Shown here piece by piece: positions 32,815-41,702 of a stretch of DNA of 64,000 nucleotides (within the stretch, counting starts at the first letter, position 1; each line of letters opens with the position of its first letter). This DNA comes from Paenibacillus foliorum (lineage in GTDB: Bacteria; Bacillota; Bacilli; Paenibacillales; NBRC-103111): positions 1 through 64,000 of the forward strand of contig NZ_WHOD01000128.1 of assembly GCF_013141765.1 (NCBI RefSeq), given 5' to 3'. The notes below the pieces were generated by a model that was not told the DNA's origin, made no database searches, and was given only the letters and a program-made list of their open reading frames with translations. The position numbers and the translations under genes were made by a program.

Positions 32815-33021
32815 TCATTCAATTACGAACAGAACCTCCAAAGGTTGATCCAACAACTCACATAGCCTCTTAGCTGTAGCTGGCCCTACTGATTTGACTG
32901 AGCGCTCAAGCAAACTTATGTAGGATGGACTTAGGCCTGATCGCTTGGCTAAATCCCTTTGTGACAATCCTTTTACAATTCTTGCTTTCACAAAGGCATT
33001 CGACTTCGTTGTGATTTTCAT
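32815..33021 (-). CDS. Small XRE-family regulator (HTH only)
   Basis: A 68-aa Cro/CI-type helix-turn-helix: KGLSQRDLAKRSGLSPSYISLLER is the HTH (about residues 17-40) with a short C-terminal helix. AGGAGG is 14 nt from the ATG, a long spacing. It is transcribed divergently from another XRE gene; a promoter (TTGCAA, 18 bp, TGTTATAAT) is at 33077-33106. It may be an autoregulated partner or antagonist of that gene. Confidence 0.85.
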   Translation of the reverse strand: MKITTKSNAFVKARIVKGLSQRDLAKRSGLSPSYISLLERSVKSVGPATAKRLCELLDQPLEVLFVIE

Positions 33022-33076
33022 CTTAGTGAAGTCAGCCTCCTTTCATTTCTGCTGCTAGTTTTCCAATATAAGCTAA

Positions 33077-33106
33077 ATTATAACATAACTATTTTTGCTA
33101 TTGCAA
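33077..33106 (-). promoter_or_regulatory. Promoter of the 68-residue XRE gene
   Basis: Minus strand TTGCAA (33106-33101), 18 bp, TATAAT (33082-33077) with an extended TG. Confidence 0.7.
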
Positions 33107-33113
33107 CCAATAT

Positions 33114-33196
33114 TGTTTACTTTTGAATACATGGTTGCGAACGTTGAAATTACATATGTTTACTGATATTATAATAATGTTAACTATTGTTTACTT
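33114..33196 (+). repeat. Three direct repeats TGTTTACT in the divergent XRE region
   Basis: TGTTTACT occurs at 33114-33121, 33157-33164 and 33188-33195, spaced 43 and 31 bp, about four and three helical turns. The second lies in the -35/-10 spacer of the rightward promoter and the third just downstream of its start. Confidence 0.75.
33144..33172 (+). promoter_or_regulatory. Promoter of the 134-residue XRE gene
   Basis: TTGAAA (33144-33149), 17 bp, TATTAT (33167-33172), with one TGTTTACT repeat inside the spacer. Confidence 0.75.
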
Positions 33197-33218
33197 CTAA
33201 TCATGCAGGTGCTGCCTA

Positions 33219-33623
33219 ATGAACTTTTATGAACAACTACGCGATATGCGCAAATTAAAAGGCTTCACTATTAGAGAATTAGCTGACCGTTCCGGTGTTT
33301 CTGCAGCTTACATCTCTCAGTTGGAAAATGGAAACCGTGGCGTGCCTTCGCCTGATGTGCTGATGAAATTGTCGGAGGGATTAAACACACCTTACTCTGA
33401 GCTCATGGGTATAGCTGGATACTTGGAGAAGCAGGTAATAGAGCCTAATGAACCTTATGCCAAACCACGTGTAAATCTGCGACGTTTTCTACGTGAAAAT
33501 GATCTGGTATTCGACGGAATTGAGCTTTCTGAGCAGGATAAGGAATGGATTGAGCGGATGTTAACTGCTTTATTCTGGAAGGATAAGCGTAAGGAATATT
33601 CGAGCGAGAATAACCAAGGCTAG
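33219..33623 (+). CDS. XRE-family transcriptional regulator
   Basis: A 134-aa regulator: HTH in the N-terminal 65 residues (KGFTIRELADRSGVSAAYISQLENGNRGVPSPDVL), then a helical C-terminal part with LRRFLRENDLVFDGIELSEQD and a basic end, a layout like SinR/SlrR-type or phage-like repressors. GCAGGTG precedes the ATG. Three TGTTTACT repeats cover its promoter, so autorepression is likely. The target genes are unknown; its neighbour is another XRE gene on the other strand. Confidence 0.88.
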   Translation: MNFYEQLRDMRKLKGFTIRELADRSGVSAAYISQLENGNRGVPSPDVLMKLSEGLNTPYSELMGIAGYLEKQVIEPNEPYAKPRVNLRRFLRENDLVFDGIELSEQDKEWIERMLTALFWKDKRKEYSSENNQG

Positions 33624-33657
33624 TGTTAGCTATCTGTGTTGGATGCTCGATGGATCA

Positions 33658-33722
33658 TTGAGTAAAATAAATACCCCCGCTTCATCCGATGATGACTTGC
33701 AGGGGTATTTGTTTTACTCAAT
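33658..33722. terminator. Bidirectional terminator
   Basis: GAGTAAAATAAATACCCC pairs with GGGGTATTTGTTTTACTC around a loop of about 24 nt; A and T runs flank both ends. It separates the XRE gene from the convergent acidic-protein gene. Confidence 0.8.
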
Positions 33723-33733
33723 GTAGTTATTAC

Positions 33734-34834
33734 CTAATGGTAAGCCTCTGTTTCAAACATTAGTTCTTCAAAAGGCTGGTTCTGATATAACATGGTGACA
33801 TTGAACGACTCGAATTCCTTTTCCTTATCCAATTCTTGCATCAACAAGGTGGTAATGCATTCACGATCATCGGAGTTGCCCGGTTCCCGAAAATCGATAA
33901 AACCAGTTAACTGCCTTTCACTAATATCTACGGTTGCAGTGCCAATTGGCAGCCCGCCATACGATTGCTGGTATATTTCATAAGTTAGAGTGTCACCGTC
34001 ATCACGGGCAAGTACGATTGTATAATCCTCTTCGTTCAAATCCTCATCAACAGATCCTAACCATTCTTCAATCTCGTCGTCCTCATCCTCAAACAGGTCT
34101 TGATGGGTCAGCTCAATAGTTTCAACAATCTCCTGATCCCATTTCATATTAATTACGAAAGTATCTACCTCATCCTCATCAAAATCACTCACCAGGAGAC
34201 TAGTTACCGCTTCTATTTCATCATCATTAGGATCATGTGTCCAAGTAACATTTCCGCTTACTTCGCGCCCTAGGATACGGATCGATGTCTCAGCAACCAA
34301 TTCCTGAAATTCATTATAAATATGGTATTCAATTTTATTGCGAGACTCTGCAACGACTATCAGCTCGAAATAATCAGAGACTGATTTATCTTCATCCGAA
34401 GCACTCTGAACGGGCATGAAGTCCAGATCCTCATTCATTACGTACTCATTTTGCTCCATTGGATCTTCATCCTCAAAGCGTTCATTCTCCGGCCAATCAT
34501 AATCATAATCATGATCTTCTTCTACATTATAAGCGTCAGACTCCACAGCATCCGTAGCGATGATATGATCATATTTACTATAAGTAACCATCACATCACA
34601 TGAATGAACTCCCCATGCATGGATCTGAAATTGGATATGCTCCTGTAGAAAAGTCATGACACGCTGTTTAGCATTGCGAGGAAGACTCTCTTCTTCCAAT
34701 TGGATAGCCCCAGAAATGCGGTCTGCCTCGCGATATACCAGTGTCATGGTTCCAATAAACTGATCGTTCCACAGTATGTCGCTAACCTCTCCGCCTGTCG
34801 TCTTCAAATCCGGTCTGAGCCTAACATCGGTCAT
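33734..34834 (-). CDS. Acidic protein with three internal repeats
   Basis: A 366-aa, strongly acidic protein with no signal peptide. Three domains of about 80-90 residues repeat at roughly 15-95, 165-250 and 275-360: each has a '..eY.IY....vg.a.v.i..r.iSG.i.....' strand set followed by a helix '..v...L..E......f.v.m.w'. Examples: GTMTLVYREADRISGAIQLE, ELVAETSIRILGREVSGNV, GTATVDISERQLTGFIDF. Linkers are Asp/Glu-rich (DHDYDYDWPENERFEDEDP). I do not recognise the family. Start at 34834 is set by GGAGG 8 nt upstream. Single gene. Confidence 0.75.
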   Translation of the reverse strand: MTDVRLRPDLKTTGGEVSDILWNDQFIGTMTLVYREADRISGAIQLEEESLPRNAKQRVMTFLQEHIQFQIHAWGVHSCDVMVTYSKYDHIIATDAVESDAYNVEEDHDYDYDWPENERFEDEDPMEQNEYVMNEDLDFMPVQSASDEDKSVSDYFELIVVAESRNKIEYHIYNEFQELVAETSIRILGREVSGNVTWTHDPNDDEIEAVTSLLVSDFDEDEVDTFVINMKWDQEIVETIELTHQDLFEDEDDEIEEWLGSVDEDLNEEDYTIVLARDDGDTLTYEIYQQSYGGLPIGTATVDISERQLTGFIDFREPGNSDDRECITTLLMQELDKEKEFESFNVTMLYQNQPFEELMFETEAYH

Positions 34835-35076
34835 TATTCTCGCCTCCAATGGACTGTATGGTTGCAGTGGCTTTATAAACCATCTTTACTATCGTGTCCT
34901 AATATGCCCAAAAAGTATGCATAGGGGATAGGAGTCCAAACGATCTGAGGAAAATGTCATACTATAAAGAAGACCGATAACCAAGTTAAGCTAATTAAGG
35001 CTCCTACCAATGCCCTTCAGCTATTGACGCAGTTTGTCTTGTTGATCGGTTAATATAACCAATGGGAGGAAGCAGC

Positions 35077-35169
35077 ATGTCTACAGTTGGAGGATTTCAC
35101 ACTAGCACAGGTGTTATTTTGGTATTGTTTATCTTGTTGGTCATCGTATCTCGTGCCGGCTTCCTGTAA
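35077..35169 (+). CDS. YjcZ-type sporulation micropeptide
   Basis: A 30-aa peptide: short Gly/Ser/Thr-rich N-terminus then one transmembrane helix (GVILVLFILLVIVSRAGFL). The V-LFILLVIV core is that of the YjcZ/YczN/CmpA-neighbour family of very small spore-associated membrane proteins in Bacillales. GGGAGG lies 8 nt before the ATG. It stands alone; the flanking stretches 34835-35076 and 35170-35327 hold nothing else I can name. Confidence 0.75.
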   Translation: MSTVGGFHTSTGVILVLFILLVIVSRAGFL

Positions 35170-35327
35170 GCTTGCTATCTAATAAGCGTTAATAGATTTC
35201 TACGACCGTTCGAAAGCTTCTATCAACTGATCGCATAGCCACCTGACTTAATAAGGCGATCTTCCTTAAGGACGTACGCGTTCGTCCAAGGTTGAGGAAA
35301 GTACCGCATAACAATCCAATCTACGAA

Positions 35328-35360
35328 AAGACCGCTCACGCGCCGCGTGAGCGGTCTTTC
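35328..35360. terminator. Strong terminator (15-bp stem)
   Basis: AAAGACCGCTCACGC-GCC-GCGTGAGCGGTCTTT: a perfect 15-bp stem. It lies 28 bp past the stop of the HAD gene on the minus strand and can also end the micropeptide transcript. Confidence 0.85.
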
Positions 35361-35387
35361 TGTATGCATGATCAGTTGCAAATCACC

Positions 35388-36194
35388 TTAGACAAGTCCT
35401 AATTTCACCAATGCCTCATAAACTCCATTATCATTGTTAGATAATGTTACTGCATCTGCAGCAGCTTTTACGTCTTCAGGCGAGTTATCCATTGCGATTC
35501 CTATTCCTGCATATTCGAGCATTTCTATATCATTATAATAATTCCCCATAGCAATTATCCGTTCACGGGGGATATTCCATTGCTGAGCAAGCTGCTCAAG
35601 TGCTTTACCCTTGGAAGCCTCCACACTCATCACATCAATAAAGTAATCTCCGCTGCGGATATATTGAAGACCTTTCGGCATTTCCATCAACCTTAAATCC
35701 TGCTCTACTTCATCCATTACTTCTAATGAACCGAAGATCGTAAATTTGACAAGTGGGTGGTTCAGCTGCATAATATCGCTAACTCTCTGGGGTTGAAGCA
35801 TATAATTCTCATACATGCTTACCTCCACGGCACTTATTTTATCGACATACATTTCAAATGCGGTGTTGACGTCAAAATGAACTTGCTTATCCCTGCAGTA
35901 ACGGATCACTGGTTCAACATCATCGAGAGAAAATCCACACTCATGCAGCAGAATGCCGCCAGGTGTTTGAACGGTTGCTGCACCATTATGCGTAATCAAC
36001 ACTCCCTCCAGGCCCAGCTGCTCCAATATCGGAACAGCATTCCCTGGTCCCCTGCCTGTACAAAGTACAATTCTTATTCCTGAAGCATGCGCTTGCTGCA
36101 GAGCCTCTTTGGTAACGTCTGTAATTTCATAACGATCGTTCAGTAGTGTTCCATCTACATCTAATGCAATCATAGAATAGTTCAAATTCTCCAA
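35388..36194 (-). CDS. Cof-type HAD-superfamily phosphatase
   Basis: A 268-aa Cof/YidA-like hydrolase with a C2-type cap. Motif I is ALDVDGTLL (Asp nucleophile and acid), motif II LCTGRGPGN, motif III the Lys of ASKGKALEQL, and motif IV MGNYYNDIEML, where the usual GDxxND reads GNxxND. Substrate is likely a sugar phosphate or cofactor phosphate. A TTG start is used (GGGGGAG is close upstream); a second TTG three codons later has better spacing. It is the third gene of an operon after the rsmF-like and rsuA-like genes. Confidence 0.9.
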   Translation of the reverse strand: MENLNYSMIALDVDGTLLNDRYEITDVTKEALQQAHASGIRIVLCTGRGPGNAVPILEQLGLEGVLITHNGAATVQTPGGILLHECGFSLDDVEPVIRYCRDKQVHFDVNTAFEMYVDKISAVEVSMYENYMLQPQRVSDIMQLNHPLVKFTIFGSLEVMDEVEQDLRLMEMPKGLQYIRSGDYFIDVMSVEASKGKALEQLAQQWNIPRERIIAMGNYYNDIEMLEYAGIGIAMDNSPEDVKAAADAVTLSNNDNGVYEALVKLGLV

Positions 36195-36223
36195 GCTCCC
36201 CCATCGATCCCTGCCATAAATTT

Positions 36224-36982
36224 CTATCCGATTAACCCTGATGTTGTGTTTGCCTGCAATTCAAGCAGCTCCTCAGCCGTTAATTCTCTGTAAGAACCTA
36301 CTTCCAAGTATTCATCAAGAAGTAGCGGCCCCATCGAAATTCGTTTTAAGAATACAACTTTTTTTCCAACAGACTGAAACATCCGTTTCACTTGATGGAA
36401 CTTACCTTCCATGATCGTCAATTCGATCTTCGAAACCTCGTCTGTAGCAGGATCCCCTGATTTTAAAATATTCAGCTTAGCTGGCATCGTTACGTATCCA
36501 TCATCCAACGTAACTCCTGCTGAAAATGCATCTATGTCCTCTTCTGTCACGGCGCCCTCCACCTCGGCAAAATACGTTTTAGGCACATGCTTGCGCGGAC
36601 TCAACAAATTATGCGCGAGCTTGCCGTCATTCGTGAGCAGCAATAGTCCCTCTGTATCCTTATCTAACCGTCCGACAGGAAATGGATCGAATGTCTGGTA
36701 TTCGGGATCCAGTAAGTCAATCACAGTACGATCTCGAGAATCCTCTGTTGCCGAAATGACGCCCTGCGGCTTATTCAGCATCAAATAGATAAACTCACGA
36801 TAACGTACCCCTATTCCGTCCACGGCAATTTGATCTTGCTCAGGATCGACCTGTATGCCGCCGTCCTTGACCGGACGTCCATTTACACTTACGGATCCTG
36901 TTTTCATCAATCGTTTAATCTCACTGCGCGTACCATGACCGGTATGCGCCAGCAGCTTTTCCAAACGTATCGTTTGCTTCAT
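36224..36982 (-). CDS. RsuA/RluB-family 16S/23S rRNA pseudouridine synthase
   Basis: A 252-aa enzyme that isomerises a uridine in rRNA. An S4 RNA-binding domain (residues 1-60: RLEKLLAHTGHGTRSEIKRLM, VNGRPV) precedes the catalytic domain with the Asp-containing motif PVGRLDKDTEGLLLLTNDG, KTYFAEVEG and EGKFHQVKRMF. The GGAGGTGG ribosome binding site lies inside the last codons of the upstream methyltransferase gene, whose stop is 1 bp from this ATG, so the two are translationally coupled. Exact uridine target not assignable. Confidence 0.92.
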   Translation of the reverse strand: MKQTIRLEKLLAHTGHGTRSEIKRLMKTGSVSVNGRPVKDGGIQVDPEQDQIAVDGIGVRYREFIYLMLNKPQGVISATEDSRDRTVIDLLDPEYQTFDPFPVGRLDKDTEGLLLLTNDGKLAHNLLSPRKHVPKTYFAEVEGAVTEEDIDAFSAGVTLDDGYVTMPAKLNILKSGDPATDEVSKIELTIMEGKFHQVKRMFQSVGKKVVFLKRISMGPLLLDEYLEVGSYRELTAEELLELQANTTSGLIG

Positions 36983-36983
36983 T

Positions 36984-38543
36984 CTAGGTCCACCTCCAAC
37001 CGGCTGGATATTCATTCTTAAGCATACCGTCAAGCCATTTCCCCCAACCGACCGGGTACCCGTCGATGCATACAAGACAATAGCCCTTCAATGGGATAGC
37101 TGAGCGAGATCTTATTACCCGTTCCTCAGCTATCTCCAAAGTCTCTCCTTTCAAATACCTAATTGCAATCGCATCTGCCGACGATAGCGAGACCATTCGG
37201 ACAGCATCTGAAGCTCTCATCCCCATTGCCAACGCATGTGAGGGCTCAAAGCGCTGCTTGCGCAAACAACCCAAGTACCACCCTGGACGAATGACTCGGA
37301 TACCATTCAAATCGGGCAGCCCTTCTGGAGCAGCATAGACATGGTCTCCGTGCAGGATAATATTGCTAAAGGCTATATCCAAAGTGTTCTCTTCCATGAA
37401 TTGATAAAGCCATTGCAAATCAATGACAGGTTGACCTTTCACCTTAACTGACGGACGAGAGCCTTCAGTGCCATGGCTCCGTTTAGCCTGTTTACGGGCT
37501 TTCACTGCCTCGAACGGTTCTGGTGTTTCTTGCAGACATTGCTTTTCCTCAAGCAATTGGTTCTCATCATCACTGGAACATTCAAGAACCGCTGCAAAAT
37601 GACCTTCTCCATGAAGCAAATGCGGCCACAGTCTTACCGTTCCCTCAACCGCTTGCTTGGTGCTCTCGGAAACAGAACTTACTGCTCCCTCAGTCTCTTT
37701 GTTATAACTTGCCATGTCCAAATCTACCCAAGCCGGCTCTCCGGAACGAAACCCATGCTCAGGAGAAACCGCCAACACTTTAAATCGAGGATGTGCTTGG
37801 AGAAACTCAGCTATCATTGCCTCATTTTCTTCAGGCGAGAACGTACAGGTAGAATAAACTATCCGCCCTCCTGATCGCAGCATAACAGCAGCCTGTCGAA
37901 GAAGCTCTCGCTGCATCTCGGCATACTTCTTCACCCAGTCAGGCTGCCATGCCTTGGCCATGTCCTCTTCCTTACGAAACATACCTTCCCCCGAGCACGG
38001 GGCATCGATTAGAATCTTATCAAAATAGCCTTCAAAGGGCCGCTGAAGCTTCTCTGGCTGCTCATTTAATACAACTGCATTGCGCACACCGCTCAATTCG
38101 ATGTTCTTCACTAACGCCTTCACTCGATCCGAATGAATGTCGTTAGTAACCAGAACGCCTTGCCCCTCCAGTTTCGCTGCTATCTGCGTAGATTTGCCTC
38201 CTGGAGCTGCGCATAAATCGAGTACGCGCTCGCCTGGATGAACGTCCAACAGCTCAACTGGCGCCATCGCGCTTGGTTCTTGGATATAGTATAAGCCCGC
38301 ATGATAGTGCGGATGTTTACCAGGCCGATCCTCCTCACGGTAGTAGAAGCCTGTAGGGGTCCATGGAATCGGCTTAAGATCTAGTTCAGACAATGAGAGA
38401 AATTGCTCTACGCTGCATTTCAATGTATTTATCCGCAGTCCATACCATCTGGTATCCTCATAAGAAGCAAGGAAAGCCGAATATTGTTCACCCAGCATAC
38501 GTTCCATTTTTGTTAAAAAAGCCTCAGGCAACTGACTGCCCAT
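36984..38543 (-). CDS. RsmF-like rRNA (cytosine-C5) methyltransferase
   Basis: A 519-aa NOL1/NOP2/Sun-family enzyme. Seen: PSAMAPVELLDVHPGERVLDLCAAPGGKST (SAM-binding motif I), DAPCSGEGMFRK (motif IV, catalytic cysteine pair), and YSTCTFSPEENE (motif VI, nucleophile). A C-terminal extension (residues 400-519: DIAFSNIILHGDHVYAAPEGL, RPGWYLGCLRKQRFEPSHALA) is the pre-PUA/PUA RNA-binding part typical of the RsmF/YebU group. First gene of an operon with the rsuA-like and HAD genes. The ribosome binding site before the ATG is weak. Confidence 0.92.
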   Translation of the reverse strand: MGSQLPEAFLTKMERMLGEQYSAFLASYEDTRWYGLRINTLKCSVEQFLSLSELDLKPIPWTPTGFYYREEDRPGKHPHYHAGLYYIQEPSAMAPVELLDVHPGERVLDLCAAPGGKSTQIAAKLEGQGVLVTNDIHSDRVKALVKNIELSGVRNAVVLNEQPEKLQRPFEGYFDKILIDAPCSGEGMFRKEEDMAKAWQPDWVKKYAEMQRELLRQAAVMLRSGGRIVYSTCTFSPEENEAMIAEFLQAHPRFKVLAVSPEHGFRSGEPAWVDLDMASYNKETEGAVSSVSESTKQAVEGTVRLWPHLLHGEGHFAAVLECSSDDENQLLEEKQCLQETPEPFEAVKARKQAKRSHGTEGSRPSVKVKGQPVIDLQWLYQFMEENTLDIAFSNIILHGDHVYAAPEGLPDLNGIRVIRPGWYLGCLRKQRFEPSHALAMGMRASDAVRMVSLSSADAIAIRYLKGETLEIAEERVIRSRSAIPLKGYCLVCIDGYPVGWGKWLDGMLKNEYPAGWRWT

Positions 38544-38591
38544 ATTCGTCCAACTTTCCGCAGCTTATTCTGCACAAAATACCGTAACCCG

Positions 38592-40226
38592 TTAATTCCA
38601 CTGGAAAAAGTACAGCTTATCGCCCTCAGGCTGCTTTTGATAACGCGTCAACCAATGTCCATTCAGCAAACTAAATTTATTATTGTCCCAGTTATATTTC
38701 TTATAGTTCAAAGCCGCGACGACCAGATCAGGTCGGGTAAACGAACTAACAAACACCCTTTTTTGCAAGTCATCCTGGTAGATGACAATGTCTTCATCTT
38801 GAAGAAGCTGTACCTGGTGAGTCTTCCAACGTGACATATAGTAACTATTATCCAGAAAATTTACAAATACTTGCTCTTGGGCTGAATGTACTACAGCGCT
38901 GAGCGCTACTTTACCGAATAGGATATCTTTCTTATCCCAGTTGTCAGGAACATCTATTTTGTTAAGCAAGGTCATCGAGCCTGTGTTCATATCTCCCAGC
39001 AGCCAGCCTGACGTCTTTTTATAAGGCTGTCCATTACCATTCATCGCCACTGTGAATTTATGCAGCAAAACCGCCTTCTTGCTTTCACTGTAGCCGCCGA
39101 ATTCAAGCTTCTCCTTCGCATCCTTCGATAAGCTGAATCGCTTTGTTGGATTACCCTGAAAATCTGTCATCTGAACGCCATTGGGCAAAAGCAACCCTTG
39201 CTTATCGCTCATCATTATATTTTCCGGCATACGGTCATTAGTAAAATTATAATACATTATTTTTCCTTTTACATCCATCCCGACCTCAACAAAGCCCTGC
39301 TCTGCAATAAACGGTTGACGTCTCACACCTGTATTTAGATCAACCCACAACACATCACTTTGATAACGGGAAGCACTGTACAAGGCGATTCCATTATCCT
39401 CTAATAGTTCAAAATATTCACCGGGCTTAACCTCGTTAGAGTCACTACTACTCAGCTTCGCCTCTCCCGTACCCAAATCATAGCTGACAATCCCATTTCT
39501 ACTATCACGCACGAACAAATGTGTTTTATCAGGGGAAAGCTGCGAGCAATAAATTACAGGAGGTTTGTTATTATTATCTGTATACGAATAGCGGAATAAT
39601 TCCATTACAGGGGTTACCGTCTTATGTGTAAAATTAAATTTGTTGAGCAAATAAACCCACTCATCATGTTCATTTTTTACAGTCGTATATAGAAATTCAT
39701 CATTGGATACAAAACCGCTCAACCCCGTCGATTGCAGCGCAGCTTCCAGTTGTTCTCCGTTAGTGTAAGTGAACCCTATCGGTTCTATGAGCATTTGCTG
39801 TGTTTGAGGATCAACAGATACAAGCTCGACCTGAGCCCAAGCATCCTTTTCCTCTTGCTGCAGGCGTTGTACCAAATAGACCATTCGCGTTTGGTCTGGA
39901 GCCACATATTGTCCCTGTACATGCCCTTGCTTGGCGAGGAGCTGTATACCGCGATTTACTTTGGACTTGCTAACCTGTAGGGAACCAAAATCATGCTTCG
40001 GCAGTTCAACATTCGAATTCTTAAAATCTTCCTTCACGCTATAGCTGACTGGTGTAGCAATAATTTTGGCAGAGCCTGCCTTTTGATCGGATGCATCTAT
40101 CGCTTTAACAAATGGGGTTGTCCGTACAGGGTATGAAAAAACAATGAAGCTTGTCGCAATTAGCACAGCTAGCCCGGCTGCAAGCCAAATAAAAGGTTTT
40201 TGTACTTTTCTAATGTTGAGCTTCAT
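38592..40226 (-). CDS. Membrane-anchored propeller-like protein of unknown function
   Basis: A 544-aa protein with an N-terminal anchor (PFIWLAAGLAVLIATSFIVF, residues 11-30) and a long extracytoplasmic part made of short beta units (VYLVQRLQQEEKDAWAQVELV, YSYTDNNNKPPVIYC, LFVRDSRNGIVSYDLGTGE). It resembles a beta-propeller sensor or scaffold and has the same overall plan as the protein at 7321-8415, but I cannot name the family. GGGGAATACGGT precedes the ATG. Single gene. Confidence 0.7.
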   Translation of the reverse strand: MKLNIRKVQKPFIWLAAGLAVLIATSFIVFSYPVRTTPFVKAIDASDQKAGSAKIIATPVSYSVKEDFKNSNVELPKHDFGSLQVSKSKVNRGIQLLAKQGHVQGQYVAPDQTRMVYLVQRLQQEEKDAWAQVELVSVDPQTQQMLIEPIGFTYTNGEQLEAALQSTGLSGFVSNDEFLYTTVKNEHDEWVYLLNKFNFTHKTVTPVMELFRYSYTDNNNKPPVIYCSQLSPDKTHLFVRDSRNGIVSYDLGTGEAKLSSSDSNEVKPGEYFELLEDNGIALYSASRYQSDVLWVDLNTGVRRQPFIAEQGFVEVGMDVKGKIMYYNFTNDRMPENIMMSDKQGLLLPNGVQMTDFQGNPTKRFSLSKDAKEKLEFGGYSESKKAVLLHKFTVAMNGNGQPYKKTSGWLLGDMNTGSMTLLNKIDVPDNWDKKDILFGKVALSAVVHSAQEQVFVNFLDNSYYMSRWKTHQVQLLQDEDIVIYQDDLQKRVFVSSFTRPDLVVAALNYKKYNWDNNKFSLLNGHWLTRYQKQPEGDKLYFFQWN

Positions 40227-40404
40227 ACCGTATTCCCCGCAGTCTGTTCAAAGAATCACTCATGTTGTAAGCGTATTGATGTATTCCACGCTAATGTAAA
40301 AAATCCTTCATTTAGGGGCCCATCAACAGCGGAATACCACTCCACATAAACAACAAAAAAAGAAAGCAAATGCCGTAGTGGGCACAGCCTTCCGTTCCGT
40401 TTTC

Positions 40405-40836
40405 TTATTCTTCCTCGTGATTAACTACTGGCGGGTTCATTATAAGCTCTTCTACCAGCTGAGCAAGCTCAGGATCCGTAATTTGAATATCCAAATCATA
40501 AAATTCGAACGGCTCCTGCTCCAATTGTTCCAAGCGACTCAGATAAAGCTTGCTATCCTGCACCAGGTGTTCCAAATTAATGCCCAATCGTGGCTGTCTG
40601 GAATTCACAAGCTTCTCCAACGCTGCTGTAAACAGCTTAATTGCTCCGCTCACATTACCGTTACTGTGATGGTAAAGACCTACCGCTACCTGAAGAAGGC
40701 CTTGATATAAAGGAGCTCTACCTTCCTCCAGCCAGAGCTCCTCCATGACCTCATGACATTCGAAATAATCCCGTTCCACATTAAAGTAATAAATAAATTT
40801 TACATAAAGCAGGTCATACGGCTGCTCTCCTATCAC
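40405..40836 (-). CDS. DUF309 protein
   Basis: A 143-aa helical protein. YFECHEVMEELWLEEG is the DUF309 signature (HExxExxW), followed by LYQGLLQVAVGLYH and an N-x3-A-L pattern. Function unknown; the His/Glu motif suggests a metal or nucleotide site. GTG start with GAGGTG 8 nt upstream. Third gene of the pyrD - alarmone synthetase - DUF309 operon (gap 52 bp). Confidence 0.9.
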   Translation of the reverse strand: MIGEQPYDLLYVKFIYYFNVERDYFECHEVMEELWLEEGRAPLYQGLLQVAVGLYHHSNGNVSGAIKLFTAALEKLVNSRQPRLGINLEHLVQDSKLYLSRLEQLEQEPFEFYDLDIQITDPELAQLVEELIMNPPVVNHEEE

Positions 40837-40888
40837 GGCTTCACCTCAATAACTTCGGATAGGGTAAACCCAGGCTGCAAGCAGGCCA

Positions 40889-41683
40889 TTACCCTTTCTT
40901 AGCCCGAGCAATAGCTTCATCAATCTCGGCTGACAGCTCCTTAAGATATCTAACGTCATCAGTCTCCCAGTGCTCATTGAAGCGCAGCTGGAATTGGGCA
41001 GCTTCTCTTACTCGGTAGTAGAAATACAGCTCTTGAATTCCATTTAATACGCGTGAAATAATATTCGAATTATCATCAAACAACTGCTGTGCTTCCATGA
41101 TTTCATCGCGAATGCTGCTCATTTCTTGATCAAGCAAATAAGCGGCTTCAGCGGCCTTACTTAGCCGCTTAATCACTTCCTCCGGCAAGCTCTCTCGATA
41201 TTTATAATTAAGAGAATGTTCAATTGTAGCCCAGAAATTCATTGCCAGCGTCCGAATTTGAACCTCAGCCAACACCCGCTTCATCCCTAGCGCTGTTTGC
41301 ACCGGATATTCTACTATCATGTGATAGCTGCGATACCCGCTCGGTTTCTTGTTAGTGACGTAATCCTTTTCATAGACTAGAGTCATATCCTCACGCTTGC
41401 GGATCAGCTCAGCCAGCCTTTCAATGTCCTCAACAAATTGGCACATGATACGAATCCCAGCAATATCCTCAATGCCTTTCTCTAATTGCTCACTAGGAAC
41501 ATTCAATCGCTTTGATTTTTCGAGAATACTGGAAACTTTCTTAACCCGTCCGGTTACGAATTCAATTGGAGAATATTCCTCTCTGCTTTTCAATTCGCCG
41601 CGCAATGTTTTGAATTTAACTTTTAATTCCTCGACAGTTTGTTCGTAGGGTAACAGGAATTTTTTCCAGTCGCGTCCATCCAT
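40889..41683 (-). CDS. Small alarmone synthetase (RelQ/YjbM-type (p)ppGpp synthetase)
   Basis: A 264-aa single-domain ppGpp synthetase. Motifs: GIEDIAGIRIMCQF, YVTNKKPSGYRSYHMIVE (the G-loop), LAEVQIRTLAMNFWATIEHSLNYK. There is no HD hydrolase domain, so it can only make (p)ppGpp. It is about 50 residues longer than YjbM at the C-terminus, with a helical tail (FRVREAAQFQLRFNEHWETDD-like: YYRVREAAQFQLRFNEHW). GGAGGAACTTGG precedes the ATG. Downstream of pyrD by 19 bp, so alarmone synthesis is transcriptionally tied to pyrimidine synthesis here. Confidence 0.92.
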   Translation of the reverse strand: MDGRDWKKFLLPYEQTVEELKVKFKTLRGELKSREEYSPIEFVTGRVKKVSSILEKSKRLNVPSEQLEKGIEDIAGIRIMCQFVEDIERLAELIRKREDMTLVYEKDYVTNKKPSGYRSYHMIVEYPVQTALGMKRVLAEVQIRTLAMNFWATIEHSLNYKYRESLPEEVIKRLSKAAEAAYLLDQEMSSIRDEIMEAQQLFDDNSNIISRVLNGIQELYFYYRVREAAQFQLRFNEHWETDDVRYLKELSAEIDEAIARAKKG

Positions 41684-41702
41684 CCAAGTTCCTCCATTCT
41701 TA

